Assembly (NCBI GenBank): GCA_900759475.1 | Contig: CAAEVK010000012.1 | Coordinates: 91,440 to 155,439, forward strand | DNA from: Clostridia bacterium | GTDB lineage: Bacteria; Bacillota; Clostridia; TANB77; CAG-508 | Reading direction: 5' to 3' | Length of the DNA stretch: 64,000 bases | Part shown: positions 48,276 to 58,107 of the stretch, one piece after another | How the letters are laid out: each line of letters opens with the position of its first letter | Position numbering within the stretch: the stretch's first letter is position 1 | The notes under the pieces: generated by a model | What the model saw: the letters and a program-made list of their open reading frames with translations, nothing else | Databases searched by the model: none | Told to the model about the DNA's origin: nothing | Position numbers and translations under genes: made by a program

Positions 48276-48897
48276 TTAGTCATATACTTCTTCTAATTTT
48301 ACTACTAACCTCTGTAAAGCTCCTGTAGTACAAGTAATTAACGTTACTCTTCTTTCTCCTCCGTGTTTCTTGTTCTAGGCAAGTAGTATCATTTGGCAAA
48401 ACCTTCTCTATGGCATATACTCGATAAATGCAATATTGTCCATAAAGATCTGTTAATTTTATTTGGTCTCCTATTTCCAGCTTTTTTAATTTCCAAAACA
48501 TATTAGGTTTTCTATAATTATGTCCAGTTATGCAAAGGTTTCCTATTTTATTAACATCTGGTCCACAAAGCTTGGTTACAGATTTATTTAACGTATCTTG
48601 GTTTGTTTGTTCTATAATATATGTAACAAGGTCTATTTTAGGAATTTCTAATTTACCTATAATTGAAAATTGTTGGTATTGATTTGGAATTTCTAATTTT
48701 ATTTCTTTTGTTTTAATTGATATTTCATAAGTTGGTTTCTTAGGAATAGTTGCTTCTACTTGTTGGATCAATTCTTCCATTTGATTTATTTTTCTATTTT
48801 TTACTTGTGTGATAATAATACTGACTGTAATTAACAAAATTACAATCAGTATTATTATAATTCCTATTGTTCGCAATCTTATTGCCTTAATCGGCAT
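48276..48897 (-). CDS. Sortase, in-frame CGG +1 shift
   Basis: 206 residues with an N-terminal membrane anchor. The catalytic His is in TGHNY. The catalytic Cys in TLITCT and the Arg in LQRLVVKL appear only when the C of the in-frame CGG (plus 48361-48363) is skipped; unshifted reading loses the active site. The class cannot be fixed (class D-like by brevity). Its likely substrate is the LPQTG protein 14 bases upstream. Both precede the deacetylase gene on the same strand. Confidence 0.88.
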
Positions 48898-48911
48898 AGA
48901 TTCCTCTCCTT

Positions 48912-49541
48912 TTATTTATTTTTTCGAATAAAAATATATCCAGATATAATAATTGCAATGGTCGCAACTATATATATTACGTATTCACTTATGCTCCTTC
49001 CAGTTTGAGGTAATTGTTCTATTATATTATTAGAAACTGTATTATTAGAAACTATATTATTTGTTTGATTAGTAACTGCATCTAATTCATCTTGGTCTTT
49101 ATACACATATATATTTGTTGTAGAATCTGTTATAACACTAGAATCTGTTACATTAATTAAAGACAACTTAATTTCATATAATCCTGCTTCTGGAAATGTA
49201 GCTGTAACTGGTGTTATATTTGTAAATGTACCTCCTACTGCAAAGCCTTTCTCTGGTCCCCAATATCCAACTTGTGCAATATCTATTTCTTGTCCTGCTG
49301 AATCTGTTGCTATTAATTTTGGTATTGCTGGTCCAGATACATCTACCTCTACTCTTACATTAGAACGTGCTGGCGCATTATCTCCTATTAATTTTACATC
49401 CGCTTTTATGGGTACATCTTTAAAAACATTTTGATTATAGTCTATAAATAAAGTATAGTCTTCTCCAGATGCTAAAACTAAGCAATAATTGAGCAACAGC
49501 AATATACATGTAATTATTATTAACCAAATTTTTTTTCTCAT
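48912..49541 (-). CDS. LPQTG-anchored surface protein
   Basis: 209 residues: signal peptide, an Ig-like beta-sandwich of about 120 residues, an Asn/Val linker, then LPQTG, a hydrophobic helix (VIYIVATIAIIISGYIFI) and RKNK. This is a sortase substrate paired with the neighbouring sortase gene. The function of the exported domain is unknown. Confidence 0.88.
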   Translation of the reverse strand: MRKKIWLIIITCILLLLNYCLVLASGEDYTLFIDYNQNVFKDVPIKADVKLIGDNAPARSNVRVEVDVSGPAIPKLIATDSAGQEIDIAQVGYWGPEKGFAVGGTFTNITPVTATFPEAGLYEIKLSLINVTDSSVITDSTTNIYVYKDQDELDAVTNQTNNIVSNNTVSNNIIEQLPQTGRSISEYVIYIVATIAIIISGYIFIRKNK

Positions 49542-49685
49542 AAAAAAACTCCCTTCTATTTAGTTTTATACATATATATTTTTTATAATATGTCCATATC
49601 ACTAAACAAAAAGGAGTTCATGAAAAATTTTAATTTTACATTCTTGTATTCCTATATGACAATATAAGTAATCTCTTGTTCTCTT

Positions 49686-50447
49686 TTATGTTACTAATTT
49701 TATTTCAATATCTTGTTGTAGTAAATTATTAGCTACTCTTAAAAACTCACTTTCCAAATCTGTTAAATAAAACTCATATTGAGGTTGATGTTTTGCTTGT
49801 TTTTTTAATCTTTTTTGCAAATATTTAGCAACATTTTTACCAGTATTAATAATTTCTACTTGTTCGCCCAATTCTTTTTGAATTAATTCTGTAAATAGAG
49901 GGTAATGTGTACAGCCTAAAATTAACTTTTGAATATTGGTATGGTGAAATATATTTAAGTATTCTGCAATGGTATATTTTGCAATTTGATTGTTTGTCCA
50001 CCCCTCCTCTGCCATTTGTGCTAAAAGAGGACAAGCTTTATTAATTACTTGCACTTGTGGTAATTTTTTCTTAATCTCCTTTTCCCACGCATTACTTCTA
50101 ATAGTACCAGTTGTTGCTATTACCCCTATACTTTGTAAAGTTTGATTTTGTAATTCCAAAATAGTAGGTTCTATAATCCCAATAATTGGTATTTGGTATT
50201 TGTTTTGTACTTCTTCTAAAGCTTGACTAGTTGCTGTTCCACAAGCTATTACCACTAAATCTACATTCTTATTGATTAAAAATTCAATATTTTTTTGGGT
50301 TAACTCTACAATTGTCTCTTTTGATTTATTTCCATATGGAAACTGTTTTGTATCTCCCAAGTAAATAATATCTTCATGTGGTAAATTTGTAGAAATTTCC
50401 TTAAAAACAGTTAACCCTCCAACACCCGAATCAAATATTCCAATCAT
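49686..50447 (-). CDS. murI: Glutamate racemase
   Basis: About 253 residues from ATG 50447, which follows GGAGGGA. Starts MIGIFDSGVGGLTVFKE; the two catalytic cysteines are visible in VIACGTATS and LGCTHYPL. It supplies D-glutamate for peptidoglycan. The earlier ATG at 50492 has no ribosome binding site. Confidence 0.94.
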   Translation of the reverse strand: MIGIFDSGVGGLTVFKEISTNLPHEDIIYLGDTKQFPYGNKSKETIVELTQKNIEFLINKNVDLVVIACGTATSQALEEVQNKYQIPIIGIIEPTILELQNQTLQSIGVIATTGTIRSNAWEKEIKKKLPQVQVINKACPLLAQMAEEGWTNNQIAKYTIAEYLNIFHHTNIQKLILGCTHYPLFTELIQKELGEQVEIINTGKNVAKYLQKRLKKQAKHQPQYEFYLTDLESEFLRVANNLLQQDIEIKLVT

Positions 50448-50547
50448 TTTTGTTCCCTCCATATTAATATATTTTATTATATGATAGTTCATATGAATTG
50501 TAAATCTTTTATTGCAAAGATGTTATTGGATGGTACTAAGCAATACA

Positions 50548-50655
50548 AAAAATAGCTTTTCCTCATATATACATTTACTTTGCAAATGGCAAACTCCAAT
50601 GAAACTTAACCTTGTTGTATACGTAAAAATCTTGGATTTTCCTATATACTAAAAA
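50548..50655 (+). repeat. Structured dispersed repeat, copy D
   Basis: A diverged 5' part with ATTTACTTTGCAAAT in the first-stem position, then the conserved CCAATGAAACTTAACCTTG block and the second hairpin TATACGTAAAAATC / GATTTTCCTATATA. It ends 93 bases before the next plus-strand gene, a spacing like copy A to RNase J. Confidence 0.7.
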
Positions 50656-50747
50656 AGTCAATTTTTTTCTATCTATAAAATTTATATCACATTTTGAAGT
50701 ATTTAGTCATAATATGGTATTAATCTAATATGAAAGGAAATGATTTT

Positions 50748-51185
50748 ATGGAATTTGATAAAAAAATATGTCCAATTGTAGATGTAGATGGATTTATTGA
50801 AAAAGGTAAACAATTTGATATTGAGGTAAATTTACCAGAAGATAATAGAAATGTTATTTATGGTTTAATTAAAGATTGTTATGGCGAACCTGTAAAAGAC
50901 GCTGTTGTAAAATTAATAGAAGTATGTAAAGATGAAAGAAAACCTGTTTCTCATACTTTTACAGACAAAGAAGGTGAATTTGTTTTTGGACCACTTTGTC
51001 CAGACAAATTCTACGAAGTACAAATTTGGGCTAATAAAGTAAAGCATTATAAAATTTGTGCAGATTGTAAACATGATGGTATGTGCTTAAAAGGAGTTGA
51101 CATGGATCAATGTGAATTTGATAAATGTCATAAAGATGACGATTATTGCAGAGATTGCGAATGTGAAGAAAATTGTGAAAAATAA
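50748..51185 (+). CDS. Carboxypeptidase-regulatory-like domain protein with Cys-rich tail
   Basis: 145 residues from ATG 50748 (AAAGGAAA upstream). The middle residues form a CarboxypepD_reg-like beta sandwich (GLIKDCYGEPVKDAVVKL, TFTDKEGEFVFGP). The C-terminal 45 residues contain about ten cysteines with Asp/Lys, suggesting metal binding or disulfide cross-linking. No signal peptide is apparent. A spore coat or envelope role is possible but unproven. Confidence 0.65.
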   Translation: MEFDKKICPIVDVDGFIEKGKQFDIEVNLPEDNRNVIYGLIKDCYGEPVKDAVVKLIEVCKDERKPVSHTFTDKEGEFVFGPLCPDKFYEVQIWANKVKHYKICADCKHDGMCLKGVDMDQCEFDKCHKDDDYCRDCECEENCEK

Positions 51186-51223
51186 TCACTATTGCCACAA
51201 AACAAACTAAATTAACTATTCCT

Positions 51224-51323
51224 GAAAAGTGGCTTCATCACATGTACAGGATGCTGCGCATCTGCACATTCCAATGAAACTTAACCTTGTTGTATAGGAA
51301 AAATCTGTCGATTTTTCCTATAC
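51224..51323 (+). repeat. Structured dispersed repeat, copy E
   Basis: Most complete copy: GAAAAGTGGC, stem ATGTACAGGATGC-TGC-GCATCTGCACAT, CCAATGAAACTTAACCTTG, then hairpin GTATAGGAAAAATC / GATTTTTCCTATAC (51292-51323). Confidence 0.78.
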
Positions 51324-51353
51324 AATAAAAAAGGGCTTATTATACACCCTTTC

Positions 51354-51494
51354 TTAAATTATTCCTAATTTTTTAACAAATTGTTTGCCTTTTTTTATCA
51401 TTTTCTTCTTACTTGAACACATTCCATCTGCACATAGCATAGCTGTACCTGCAGCAATAATTCCCCCAACAATCATCCCTTTTACAAATCTCAT
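51354..51494 (-). CDS. Small YtxH-like membrane protein
   Basis: 46 residues from ATG 51494 behind AAGGAGG. A single hydrophobic segment GMIVGGIIAAGTAMLCA is followed by a basic helix KKKMIKKGKQFVKKLG. The pattern resembles YtxH-like or DUF-type small membrane proteins. Function unknown. Confidence 0.6.
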   Translation of the reverse strand: MRFVKGMIVGGIIAAGTAMLCADGMCSSKKKMIKKGKQFVKKLGII

Positions 51495-51527
51495 TTTATT
51501 TCCTCCTTATTTTGCATTATGTTAATA

Positions 51528-51906
51528 TTATGTCTTTTTTCTTTTTAAAATATACTGTTTTATTATTGTATATATTTCGTATAATGCAATGATAGCCAAA
51601 AACATTCCAAAATATTTTTTTAAACTAACAGCGTCTAGTTTTTGTGCTAATGTTGCTCCTACTATTGCACCAATTATTCCTGCTATTATTAAAACAATAC
51701 TTGTTCTTACATTAATCAATTTCTGTTTTAAATTAACAATAATGGCAATAATAGAGGTGGGTATAAAAAACACAATATTGGTTGCTTGTGCAATATGCTG
51801 TTCTATTTCCATAAAAAAAGAGAGAATAAGAATTAAAATTGTTCCTCCGCCCATTCCTGTTCCACTTACAATTCCGTGAAATAATTCCTGTTAATATTTC
51901 TATCAT
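51528..51906 (-). CDS. Half-size TauE/SafE transporter, in-frame CGG +1 shift
   Basis: 125 residues with about four membrane segments. After ten codons the in-frame CGG (plus 51874-51876) must be skipped by one base to give Ile-Ser-Gly-Ile-Val-Ser-Gly-Thr-Gly-Met-Gly-Gly-Gly, the conserved glycine-rich TauE motif. It is about half the size of standard TauE/SafE and is paired with a second half upstream on the same strand, so both probably assemble into one sulfite/organosulfonate-type or related anion exporter. Confidence 0.85.
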
Positions 51907-51924
51907 TTTTCCTCCTATTTATCT

Positions 51925-52272
51925 CTATAAAAAAATCATTCTTATAGATACATAAGATAAAAAAATTGTAAATAAAATTTTTAATATCTGATTAGACAAT
52001 TTTTTTAATAATTTAGAACCTGCATAACCACCTATCATTCCACCAATAGCACATTTTATTCCTATATTCCAATCAATAAAATTTCCATGCATATAGAAAA
52101 ATCCACTTGTAATAACCATTGGTAAAATTACAAATACAGATGTAGCTCTTGCCTGTTTTTCGTTAAAATTTAATAAATGAATAAGAGCGGGAACAACTAT
52201 CATTCCTCCCCCAGAAGCAAAAAGTCCACTAACAAATCCAGCAAATACTCCTATACATATTTTTTTTATCAT
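51925..52272 (-). CDS. Half-size TauE/SafE transporter, second half
   Basis: 115 residues with the motif GLFASGGGMIVVPAL and about four membrane segments. No CGG shift is needed. It lies 18 bases upstream of the first half and is read first. Substrate unknown. Confidence 0.82.
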   Translation of the reverse strand: MIKKICIGVFAGFVSGLFASGGGMIVVPALIHLLNFNEKQARATSVFVILPMVITSGFFYMHGNFIDWNIGIKCAIGGMIGGYAGSKLLKKLSNQILKILFTIFLSYVSIRMIFL

Positions 52273-52337
52273 ATACCACCTAAATTTATTATTTTCTTAT
52301 TTACTTATTGTTTGTATTTGCTATAAAAATATTCGTA

Positions 52338-52526
52338 TTATTTGTTTATTATTTCTTCTATTAGTTCACCCAATCTTTCATTACATTTTGTCATTTGGTA
52401 TACAATTTTTTCTTTTAGTTCATCATCTTTTACATTACTTACAATATCTAAAAATTTTTGTAATTCAAATAAATATTTTTTATCTTCTTTTTTTCTTTTT
52501 TCTAAAATAGAATTCCAGTATTCCAT
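52338..52526 (-). CDS. Small hypothetical protein
   Basis: 62 residues from ATG 52526 behind AAGGAGA. Highly charged, helical (ILEKRKKEDKKYLFELQKFL), no recognised family. It may be a small cytosolic regulator; it lies divergent from the XRE regulator gene at 52671. Confidence 0.55.
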   Translation of the reverse strand: MEYWNSILEKRKKEDKKYLFELQKFLDIVSNVKDDELKEKIVYQMTKCNERLGELIEEIINK

Positions 52527-52670
52527 TCTGTCTCCTTTTTTTACCCTTAGGCAACTTTTAATTACGTTTAACGTTATATTAATACTTTTGTGTACAATTT
52601 TAATACATAAAGTGATAAAATACAACAACAAAAGACATTTTTGTAATTTTTTTTAGAGGGTGTAAAATTT

Positions 52671-52889
52671 ATGATTAAAATTAAATTATCAAATTTGCTC
52701 GGTAAACACAAAATGAATCAAAAAACATTATCTACAATAACTGGAATTCGTCCCGCAACAGTTTCTAAGATGTACTACGAAGAAGTAAAAAGAATTGACA
52801 TCAAGCATCTTGATAACATTTGTAAAACTTTTAATTGCGAAATTTCAGAATTACTTGAATTTATTCCAGATGATAAGAATCAAAAATAA
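52671..52889 (+). CDS. XRE-family (YozG-like) transcriptional regulator
   Basis: 72 residues, essentially one Cro/CI helix-turn-helix (MNQKTLSTITGIRPATVSKM) with the C-terminal signature LDNICKTFNCEISELLEF. GAGGG precedes the ATG. Such short XRE proteins usually regulate an adjacent gene, here perhaps the divergent 52338 ORF. Confidence 0.85.
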   Translation: MIKIKLSNLLGKHKMNQKTLSTITGIRPATVSKMYYEEVKRIDIKHLDNICKTFNCEISELLEFIPDDKNQK

Positions 52890-52923
52890 AAAATCTACAT
52901 TGTTTTTAATGTAGATTTTTATT
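52887..52923. terminator. Terminator between the XRE gene and rarA
   Basis: AAAAAATCTACATT and AATGTAGATTTTT pair over a GTTTTT loop. It can serve both converging genes. Confidence 0.82.
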
Positions 52924-52935
52924 TTAAATTACTTT

Positions 52936-54178
52936 TTATTCTATATTTTCATCCTTTATATAATATTTTGTTCCTACCATTTTATCTGGCAAATATTGCT
53001 GTTCTACCCAATGATTTGGATAATTATGTGGATAACAGTATCCTACTCCATAACCCAAATCTTTCATGCCACTGGCAGGTGCATTTCGAATATACATTGG
53101 TATTTCTCCTGTATCTTTTGTTGCAACATCTTCTAATGCTTTATTAATTGCTAAATATGTTGCATTTGATTTTTTTGATTCAGCAACATATACTGCTGCA
53201 TGTGCTAATATAATTCTGGCTTCTGGCATTCCCACTGCATGAACCGCCTGCAGTGCACTTGTTGCCACTACTAATGCTTGAGAATTTGCCATTCCTACAT
53301 CTTCTGAAGCAGCAATTACAATTCTTCGTGCCAAAAATACAGGGTCTTCTCCCGCATTTAAGGCTCTTGCTAAATAAAAAATAGTAGCATCTGGGTCACT
53401 CCCTCTCATTGATTTTATAAATGCACTAATGTTGTCATAATGAGAATCTCCGAGATTTATCAAACATAGCCTTTTTCTTATTAATACTTTGAGCAGCAAT
53501 TTCATCTGTTATACGAATTACTCCATTTTTATCCATGTTGGTCGTTAAAACTGCAACTTCTAAACCATTTAAGGCTGTTCTAACATCTCCGCCAGAAAGT
53601 TCTGCAATTTTTTCTAAAGTCGAATCTTCTATATTTATATGAAATGTTCCTAATCCTTCTGGTTTTTTTAGTGATGATTTTAATATTTTAAAAATATCTT
53701 TTACTTCTAATGGATTTAATTTAACAATCATTGACCTAGAAATAAGGGCCTTGTTTACTTCAAAATATGGATTTTCTGTTGTTGCTCCAATTAAAATAAC
53801 AGTTCCATCTTCTACAAAAGGTAGTAATGCATCTTGTTGTAATTTATTAAATCTATGAATTTCATCAATAAATAAAATACATTTTCCTGTAGGATTTAAC
53901 ATGTAATTTCTTGCTTCTTCAATTGCATTTTTTATGTCACTAACACCTGAAGTTACTGCATTCAATTTTGTAAATTTGTATTTGGTTGTTTCGCTAATCA
54001 CTTTAGCAAGGGAGGTTTTTCCACATCCTGGTGGTCCCCATAGAATAATACTAGATAGTCTATCTGCTTGAATAGTTCTATATAAAATTTTATCTTTTCC
54101 TAATACATGCTCCTGACCTACAAAGTCGTCTAATGTTTTGGGTCTTATACGATAAGCCAAAGGCTGATTTAAATCCAT
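52936..54178 (-). CDS. rarA: Replication-associated recombination protein RarA/MgsA, in-frame CGG +1 shift
   Basis: 413 residues. Walker A GPPGCGKTS near residue 48, Walker B FIDEIHRFN, sensor 1 GATTENP and the C-terminal MgsA domain are visible. The in-frame CGG at plus 53450-53452 needs one base skipped to give Lys-Ser-Gly-Asp-Ser-His-Tyr-Asp, a conserved patch of the family. The unshifted frame ends four codons later. RarA acts at stalled replication forks. Confidence 0.92.
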
Positions 54179-54229
54179 TTTTTCTCTCCTATCATTTTTT
54201 GTTATAATTGATTCTTTTAAAATACTCGT

Positions 54230-54829
54230 TTATCTGCCTAGCACACCTAGTGCTTTTCGAATAATGTCTTCTACTAATAATCCTGTTAAATCTAACTTTT
54301 CAAGTGTTTTTTCAATTTCTTTTTTATTGTAGCCTAATATTTGTAGGGCAGATATTGCTTCTTCATAATTTGTTTCCTCTGCAATCACTTTTTGAATTTT
54401 AGTATCTTGTTTTTCTATTGCTTGCTCTGTTTTTAATTTGTCTTTCAATTCTAAAATAATTCTTTGTGCTGTTTTTGCACCAATACCTTGAATTTTGGTT
54501 AATTTTGTTATATTATTTGAAATAACAGACAAGGCAAAATCAGCTGGAGTTATTTCTGACAACATTGCTATAGCCGATTTTGCTCCTATTCCACTTACAC
54601 TAATTAATAATTCAAACATTCTTAATTCTTCGTCAGTTAAAAAGCCATATAAACTAATATTATCTTCCCTTACATAATAATGTGTATATACTTTTACATT
54701 ATTTCCAATATCGCCTATTTTATCAATATTAGAACCTGCCATAAATATTTTATATCCAATTCCAGATACATCAATAACAACATAATTATTTGCTTTTATT
54801 TCTAAACTTCCTTTAATATATGCAAACAT
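54230..54829 (-). CDS. ruvA: Holliday junction ATP-dependent DNA helicase subunit RuvA
   Basis: 199 residues with the N-terminal OB fold (YIKGSLEIKANNYVVIDV), two helix-hairpin-helix motifs (SVSGIGAKSAIAML and KIQGIGAKTAQRII) and the C-terminal RuvB-binding domain. RuvB is not adjacent in this window. It lies upstream of rarA on the same strand. Confidence 0.95.
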   Translation of the reverse strand: MFAYIKGSLEIKANNYVVIDVSGIGYKIFMAGSNIDKIGDIGNNVKVYTHYYVREDNISLYGFLTDEELRMFELLISVSGIGAKSAIAMLSEITPADFALSVISNNITKLTKIQGIGAKTAQRIILELKDKLKTEQAIEKQDTKIQKVIAEETNYEEAISALQILGYNKKEIEKTLEKLDLTGLLVEDIIRKALGVLGR

Positions 54830-54987
54830 ATTTTATCTCCTTGTAACAAACTTTTGTTTTATTTTATTACATAGTCACTAAAAAAGTCAAGTCATTTTTT
54901 CACTTTTTATTTGTTTATTGTTTCTATATAATTTTTTCTGAATTATAACAAATTTTCGCATTTTTTGTATTTTTTTGCTAATACTAA

Positions 54988-55043
54988 TTGAAATGTAATA
55001 AATTTTATGTTATGATAATTAGTGGTGCGTTTTTTAGCACCAC
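54988..55043 (+). promoter_or_regulatory. Promoter and leader hairpin of pflB
   Basis: TTGAAA (54988-54993), a 17-base spacer and TATGAT (55011-55016) form the promoter. GTGGTGC (55022-55028) and GCACCAC (55037-55043) form a GC-rich hairpin at the transcript start, which could regulate or stabilise the highly expressed message. Confidence 0.65.
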
Positions 55044-55079
55044 ATAACAAAAACAATTCTTATTTTAGGAGGAAATAAT

Positions 55080-57314
55080 ATGAATTTTAAACAATGGTAT
55101 GACTTTAAAGGTGGAAAATGGCAAAAAGAAATTAATGTTAGAAGTTTTATACAAGCTAACTATCAACCATATACTGGCGACGATAGCTTTTTAACTAACC
55201 CTACTGAAAAAACAAAAAAATTATGGAATGAAGTTTTAGAACTTTATAAACAAGAAAGAGAAAAAGGTGGCGTTTTGGATGCTGATACGAAAACTCCTTC
55301 TGCAATAGATGCTTATGAACCAGGTTATATTAATAAGGATTTAGAAGAAATTGTTGGTCTTCAAACAGATAAACCTTTAAAAAGAGCTATTATGCCCGCT
55401 GGTGGTATTAAAATTGTAGAAAAATCTTGTGCTTCTTATGGATTACAAGTAGACCCAGTTACAGACGAAATTTATAATAAATACAGAAGAACACATAATG
55501 ATGGTGTATTTAGTGTTTATACACCTGACATAAGGGCTGCTAGAAGTTCTCATTTAATTACTGGTCTTCCAGATGGTTATGGTCGTGGAAGAATTATTGG
55601 TGATTATAGACGTGTTGCTTTATATGGTGTAGATCCTTTAATTGCAGAGAAAAGAGAAGAATTAGATATTTTAAATTATGATGAATTTACAGAAGATATT
55701 ATTAGAGAACGTGAAGAAATTCATGATCAAATAGTTGCTTTAGAAGATTTGAAAAAAATGGCTGCACGTTATGGCTTTGATATTTCTGTTCCAGCACAAA
55801 ATGCAAAAGAAGCTTTTCAATGGTTATATTTTGGATATTTAGGTGCTATTAAAGACCAAAATGGTGCTGCTATGAGTTTAGGTAGAACTTCTACTTTCTT
55901 AGATATTTATATAGAAAGAGATTTTGCAAATGGAACATTAACAGAAGAACAAGCGCAAGAATTAATGGATCATTTTGTTATGAAATTAAGAATGGTAAGA
56001 TTTTTAAGAGCTCCAGAATACAATGCTTTATTTAGTGGAGACCCTGTTTGGGTTACAGAAAGTATTGGAGGTATGGGCATTGATGGTAGAACATTAGTTA
56101 CCAAAAACTCTTTTAGAGTATTACACACATTAACAAATTTAGGACCTGCTCCAGAACCAAATTTAACAGTTTTATGGTCTAAAAATTTACCAGAAAACTT
56201 CAAAAAATATGTTGCTAAAATTTCTATTGAAACATCTTCTATTCAATATGAAAATGATGATTTAATGAGAACAACTTTAGGAGATGATTATGGAATTGCT
56301 TGTTGCGTATCTGCAATGAAAATTGGTAAACAAATGCAATTCTTTGGCGCAAGAGCAAATTTAGCTAAAGCTTTACTTTATGCTATTAATGGTGGTAAAG
56401 ACGAAATCTCTGGAAAACAAGTTGCTCCTGAATTCGAACCAATTACTTCCGAATATTTAGATTATACAGAAGTAATGAAAAAGTTTGATGTTATGATGGA
56501 TTATGTTGCTAAAATTTATATTAAAGCATTAAATGCTATTCATTATATGCATGACAAATATTCTTATGAAGCACTTGAAATGGCTCTTCATGATAGAGAA
56601 ATTTTAAGAACAATGGCATGTGGTATTGCAGGTCTTTCGGTTGTAGCTGACTCTTTATCTGCTATCCAGTATGCTAAAGTAAAAGTAATAAGAAATGAAC
56701 AAGGATTAGCTGTAGACTTTATTCCAGAAGGCGATTTTCCAAAATTCGGAAATGATGATGATAGAGTAGATTCTATTGCTGCTAATTTAGTAGAAATATT
56801 CTTAAAAAAATTGCAAAAGCACCACACTTATAGAGGCTCTAAACAAACTTTATCTGTATTAACTATTACTTCTAATGTTGTATATGGAAAAAATACAGGT
56901 GCTACACCAGACGGAAGAAAAGCTGGTGAACCATTTGGACCTGGTGCAAATCCATTACATGGTAGAGATGTAAATGGTGCTTTAGCTGTACTAAATTCTA
57001 TTGCAAAATTACCTTATGAATATGCAGAAGATGGTATTTCTTATACTTTTGCTATTACACCTAAAACACTTGGTAAGGAAGAAGCTTCAAGAATTTCTAA
57101 CTTAGTTAATATTTTAGACGGTTACTTTATGAATGAAGGACATCATATTAATGTAAATGTATTTGATAGAAAATTATTAGAAGATGCTATGGAACATCCA
57201 GAAAATTATCCACAGCTTACTATTAGAGTTTCTGGATATGCTGTTCACTTTACAAAATTGACTAGAGAACAACAAGAAGATGTTCTAAAAAGAACAATTC
57301 AAGAAAGAATATAA
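55080..57314 (+). CDS. pflB: Formate C-acetyltransferase (pyruvate formate-lyase)
   Basis: 744 residues. The catalytic pair Cys-Cys is in YGIACCVSAMKIG and the glycyl-radical site is RVSGYAVHF near the C-terminus. The enzyme cleaves pyruvate with CoA to acetyl-CoA and formate under anoxia. AGGAGG precedes the ATG. The activase pflA follows after 37 bases. Confidence 0.97.
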   Translation: MNFKQWYDFKGGKWQKEINVRSFIQANYQPYTGDDSFLTNPTEKTKKLWNEVLELYKQEREKGGVLDADTKTPSAIDAYEPGYINKDLEEIVGLQTDKPLKRAIMPAGGIKIVEKSCASYGLQVDPVTDEIYNKYRRTHNDGVFSVYTPDIRAARSSHLITGLPDGYGRGRIIGDYRRVALYGVDPLIAEKREELDILNYDEFTEDIIREREEIHDQIVALEDLKKMAARYGFDISVPAQNAKEAFQWLYFGYLGAIKDQNGAAMSLGRTSTFLDIYIERDFANGTLTEEQAQELMDHFVMKLRMVRFLRAPEYNALFSGDPVWVTESIGGMGIDGRTLVTKNSFRVLHTLTNLGPAPEPNLTVLWSKNLPENFKKYVAKISIETSSIQYENDDLMRTTLGDDYGIACCVSAMKIGKQMQFFGARANLAKALLYAINGGKDEISGKQVAPEFEPITSEYLDYTEVMKKFDVMMDYVAKIYIKALNAIHYMHDKYSYEALEMALHDREILRTMACGIAGLSVVADSLSAIQYAKVKVIRNEQGLAVDFIPEGDFPKFGNDDDRVDSIAANLVEIFLKKLQKHHTYRGSKQTLSVLTITSNVVYGKNTGATPDGRKAGEPFGPGANPLHGRDVNGALAVLNSIAKLPYEYAEDGISYTFAITPKTLGKEEASRISNLVNILDGYFMNEGHHINVNVFDRKLLEDAMEHPENYPQLTIRVSGYAVHFTKLTREQQEDVLKRTIQERI

Positions 57315-57351
57315 ATTTCTTAACTAAGATATATTAAAGGATGCATTATTT

Positions 57352-58083
57352 ATGGAACAATTAGATAGAAAAAATTATGCCAAAATACATTCTATTGAAA
57401 CCCTTGGTACAGTTGATGGACCAGGGCTTCGTTTTGTTGTTTTTTTTCAAGGTTGTCATTTACGTTGTAAGTATTGTCATAATCGTGATACTTGGGATTG
57501 TAATAAAGGGACTGTAGTAAGTGCTGATGAAATTGCCCAAAAAGTAGTCCGTTATAAAAACTTTTTGCTTCCTTCTGGTGGTGGTTTTACTGCTACTGGA
57601 GGAGAGCCTTTATTACAAATTCCTTTTTTAATTACATTGTTTCAAAAGCTAAAAAAAGAAAATATTTCTACTGCAATTGATACTTCTGGAATGTTTAATT
57701 TAACTGATGATTTAAAGGAATTGCTTCGTTTAACTGATTTAGTATTATTAGATATTAAACATATTCATCCTAAAAAAAGTAAAGATTTAGTTGGTTTTTC
57801 TAATGAAAAGGAATTAGCTTTTGCACAATATTTAAGTAATAACCATATTCCAATTTGGATTAGACAAGTAATTATCCCTGGCATTACTGATAATAAAGAA
57901 GATTTAATTGCTCTAAAAAACTTTATTTCTTCATTAAAAACAGTACAAAATGTTGAATTATTGCCTTACCACAATTTAGGAATTTATAAATGGGAAAAAC
58001 TAAATATAGACTACCCATTAAAAGGAATACCAAATGCTACAGAAGCAGATATTAGTAGAGCTAAAAAGATACTAGAAATCTAA
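57352..58083 (+). CDS. pflA: Pyruvate formate-lyase-activating enzyme
   Basis: 243 residues, radical SAM. The cysteine motif is CHLRCKYCHN; the SAM-binding GGG/GGE motifs follow (FTATGGEPLLQ). It installs the glycyl radical on PflB. Confidence 0.95.
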   Translation: MEQLDRKNYAKIHSIETLGTVDGPGLRFVVFFQGCHLRCKYCHNRDTWDCNKGTVVSADEIAQKVVRYKNFLLPSGGGFTATGGEPLLQIPFLITLFQKLKKENISTAIDTSGMFNLTDDLKELLRLTDLVLLDIKHIHPKKSKDLVGFSNEKELAFAQYLSNNHIPIWIRQVIIPGITDNKEDLIALKNFISSLKTVQNVELLPYHNLGIYKWEKLNIDYPLKGIPNATEADISRAKKILEI

Positions 58084-58101
58084 ATTTCTAGTATCTTTTT
58101 A
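58064..58101. terminator. Bidirectional terminator at the end of pflA
   Basis: AAAAAGATACTAGAAAT and ATTTCTAGTATCTTTTT form a perfect stem overlapping the pflA stop. It can also end the converging transcript at 58108. Confidence 0.88.
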
Positions 58102-58107
58102 GCTCTA

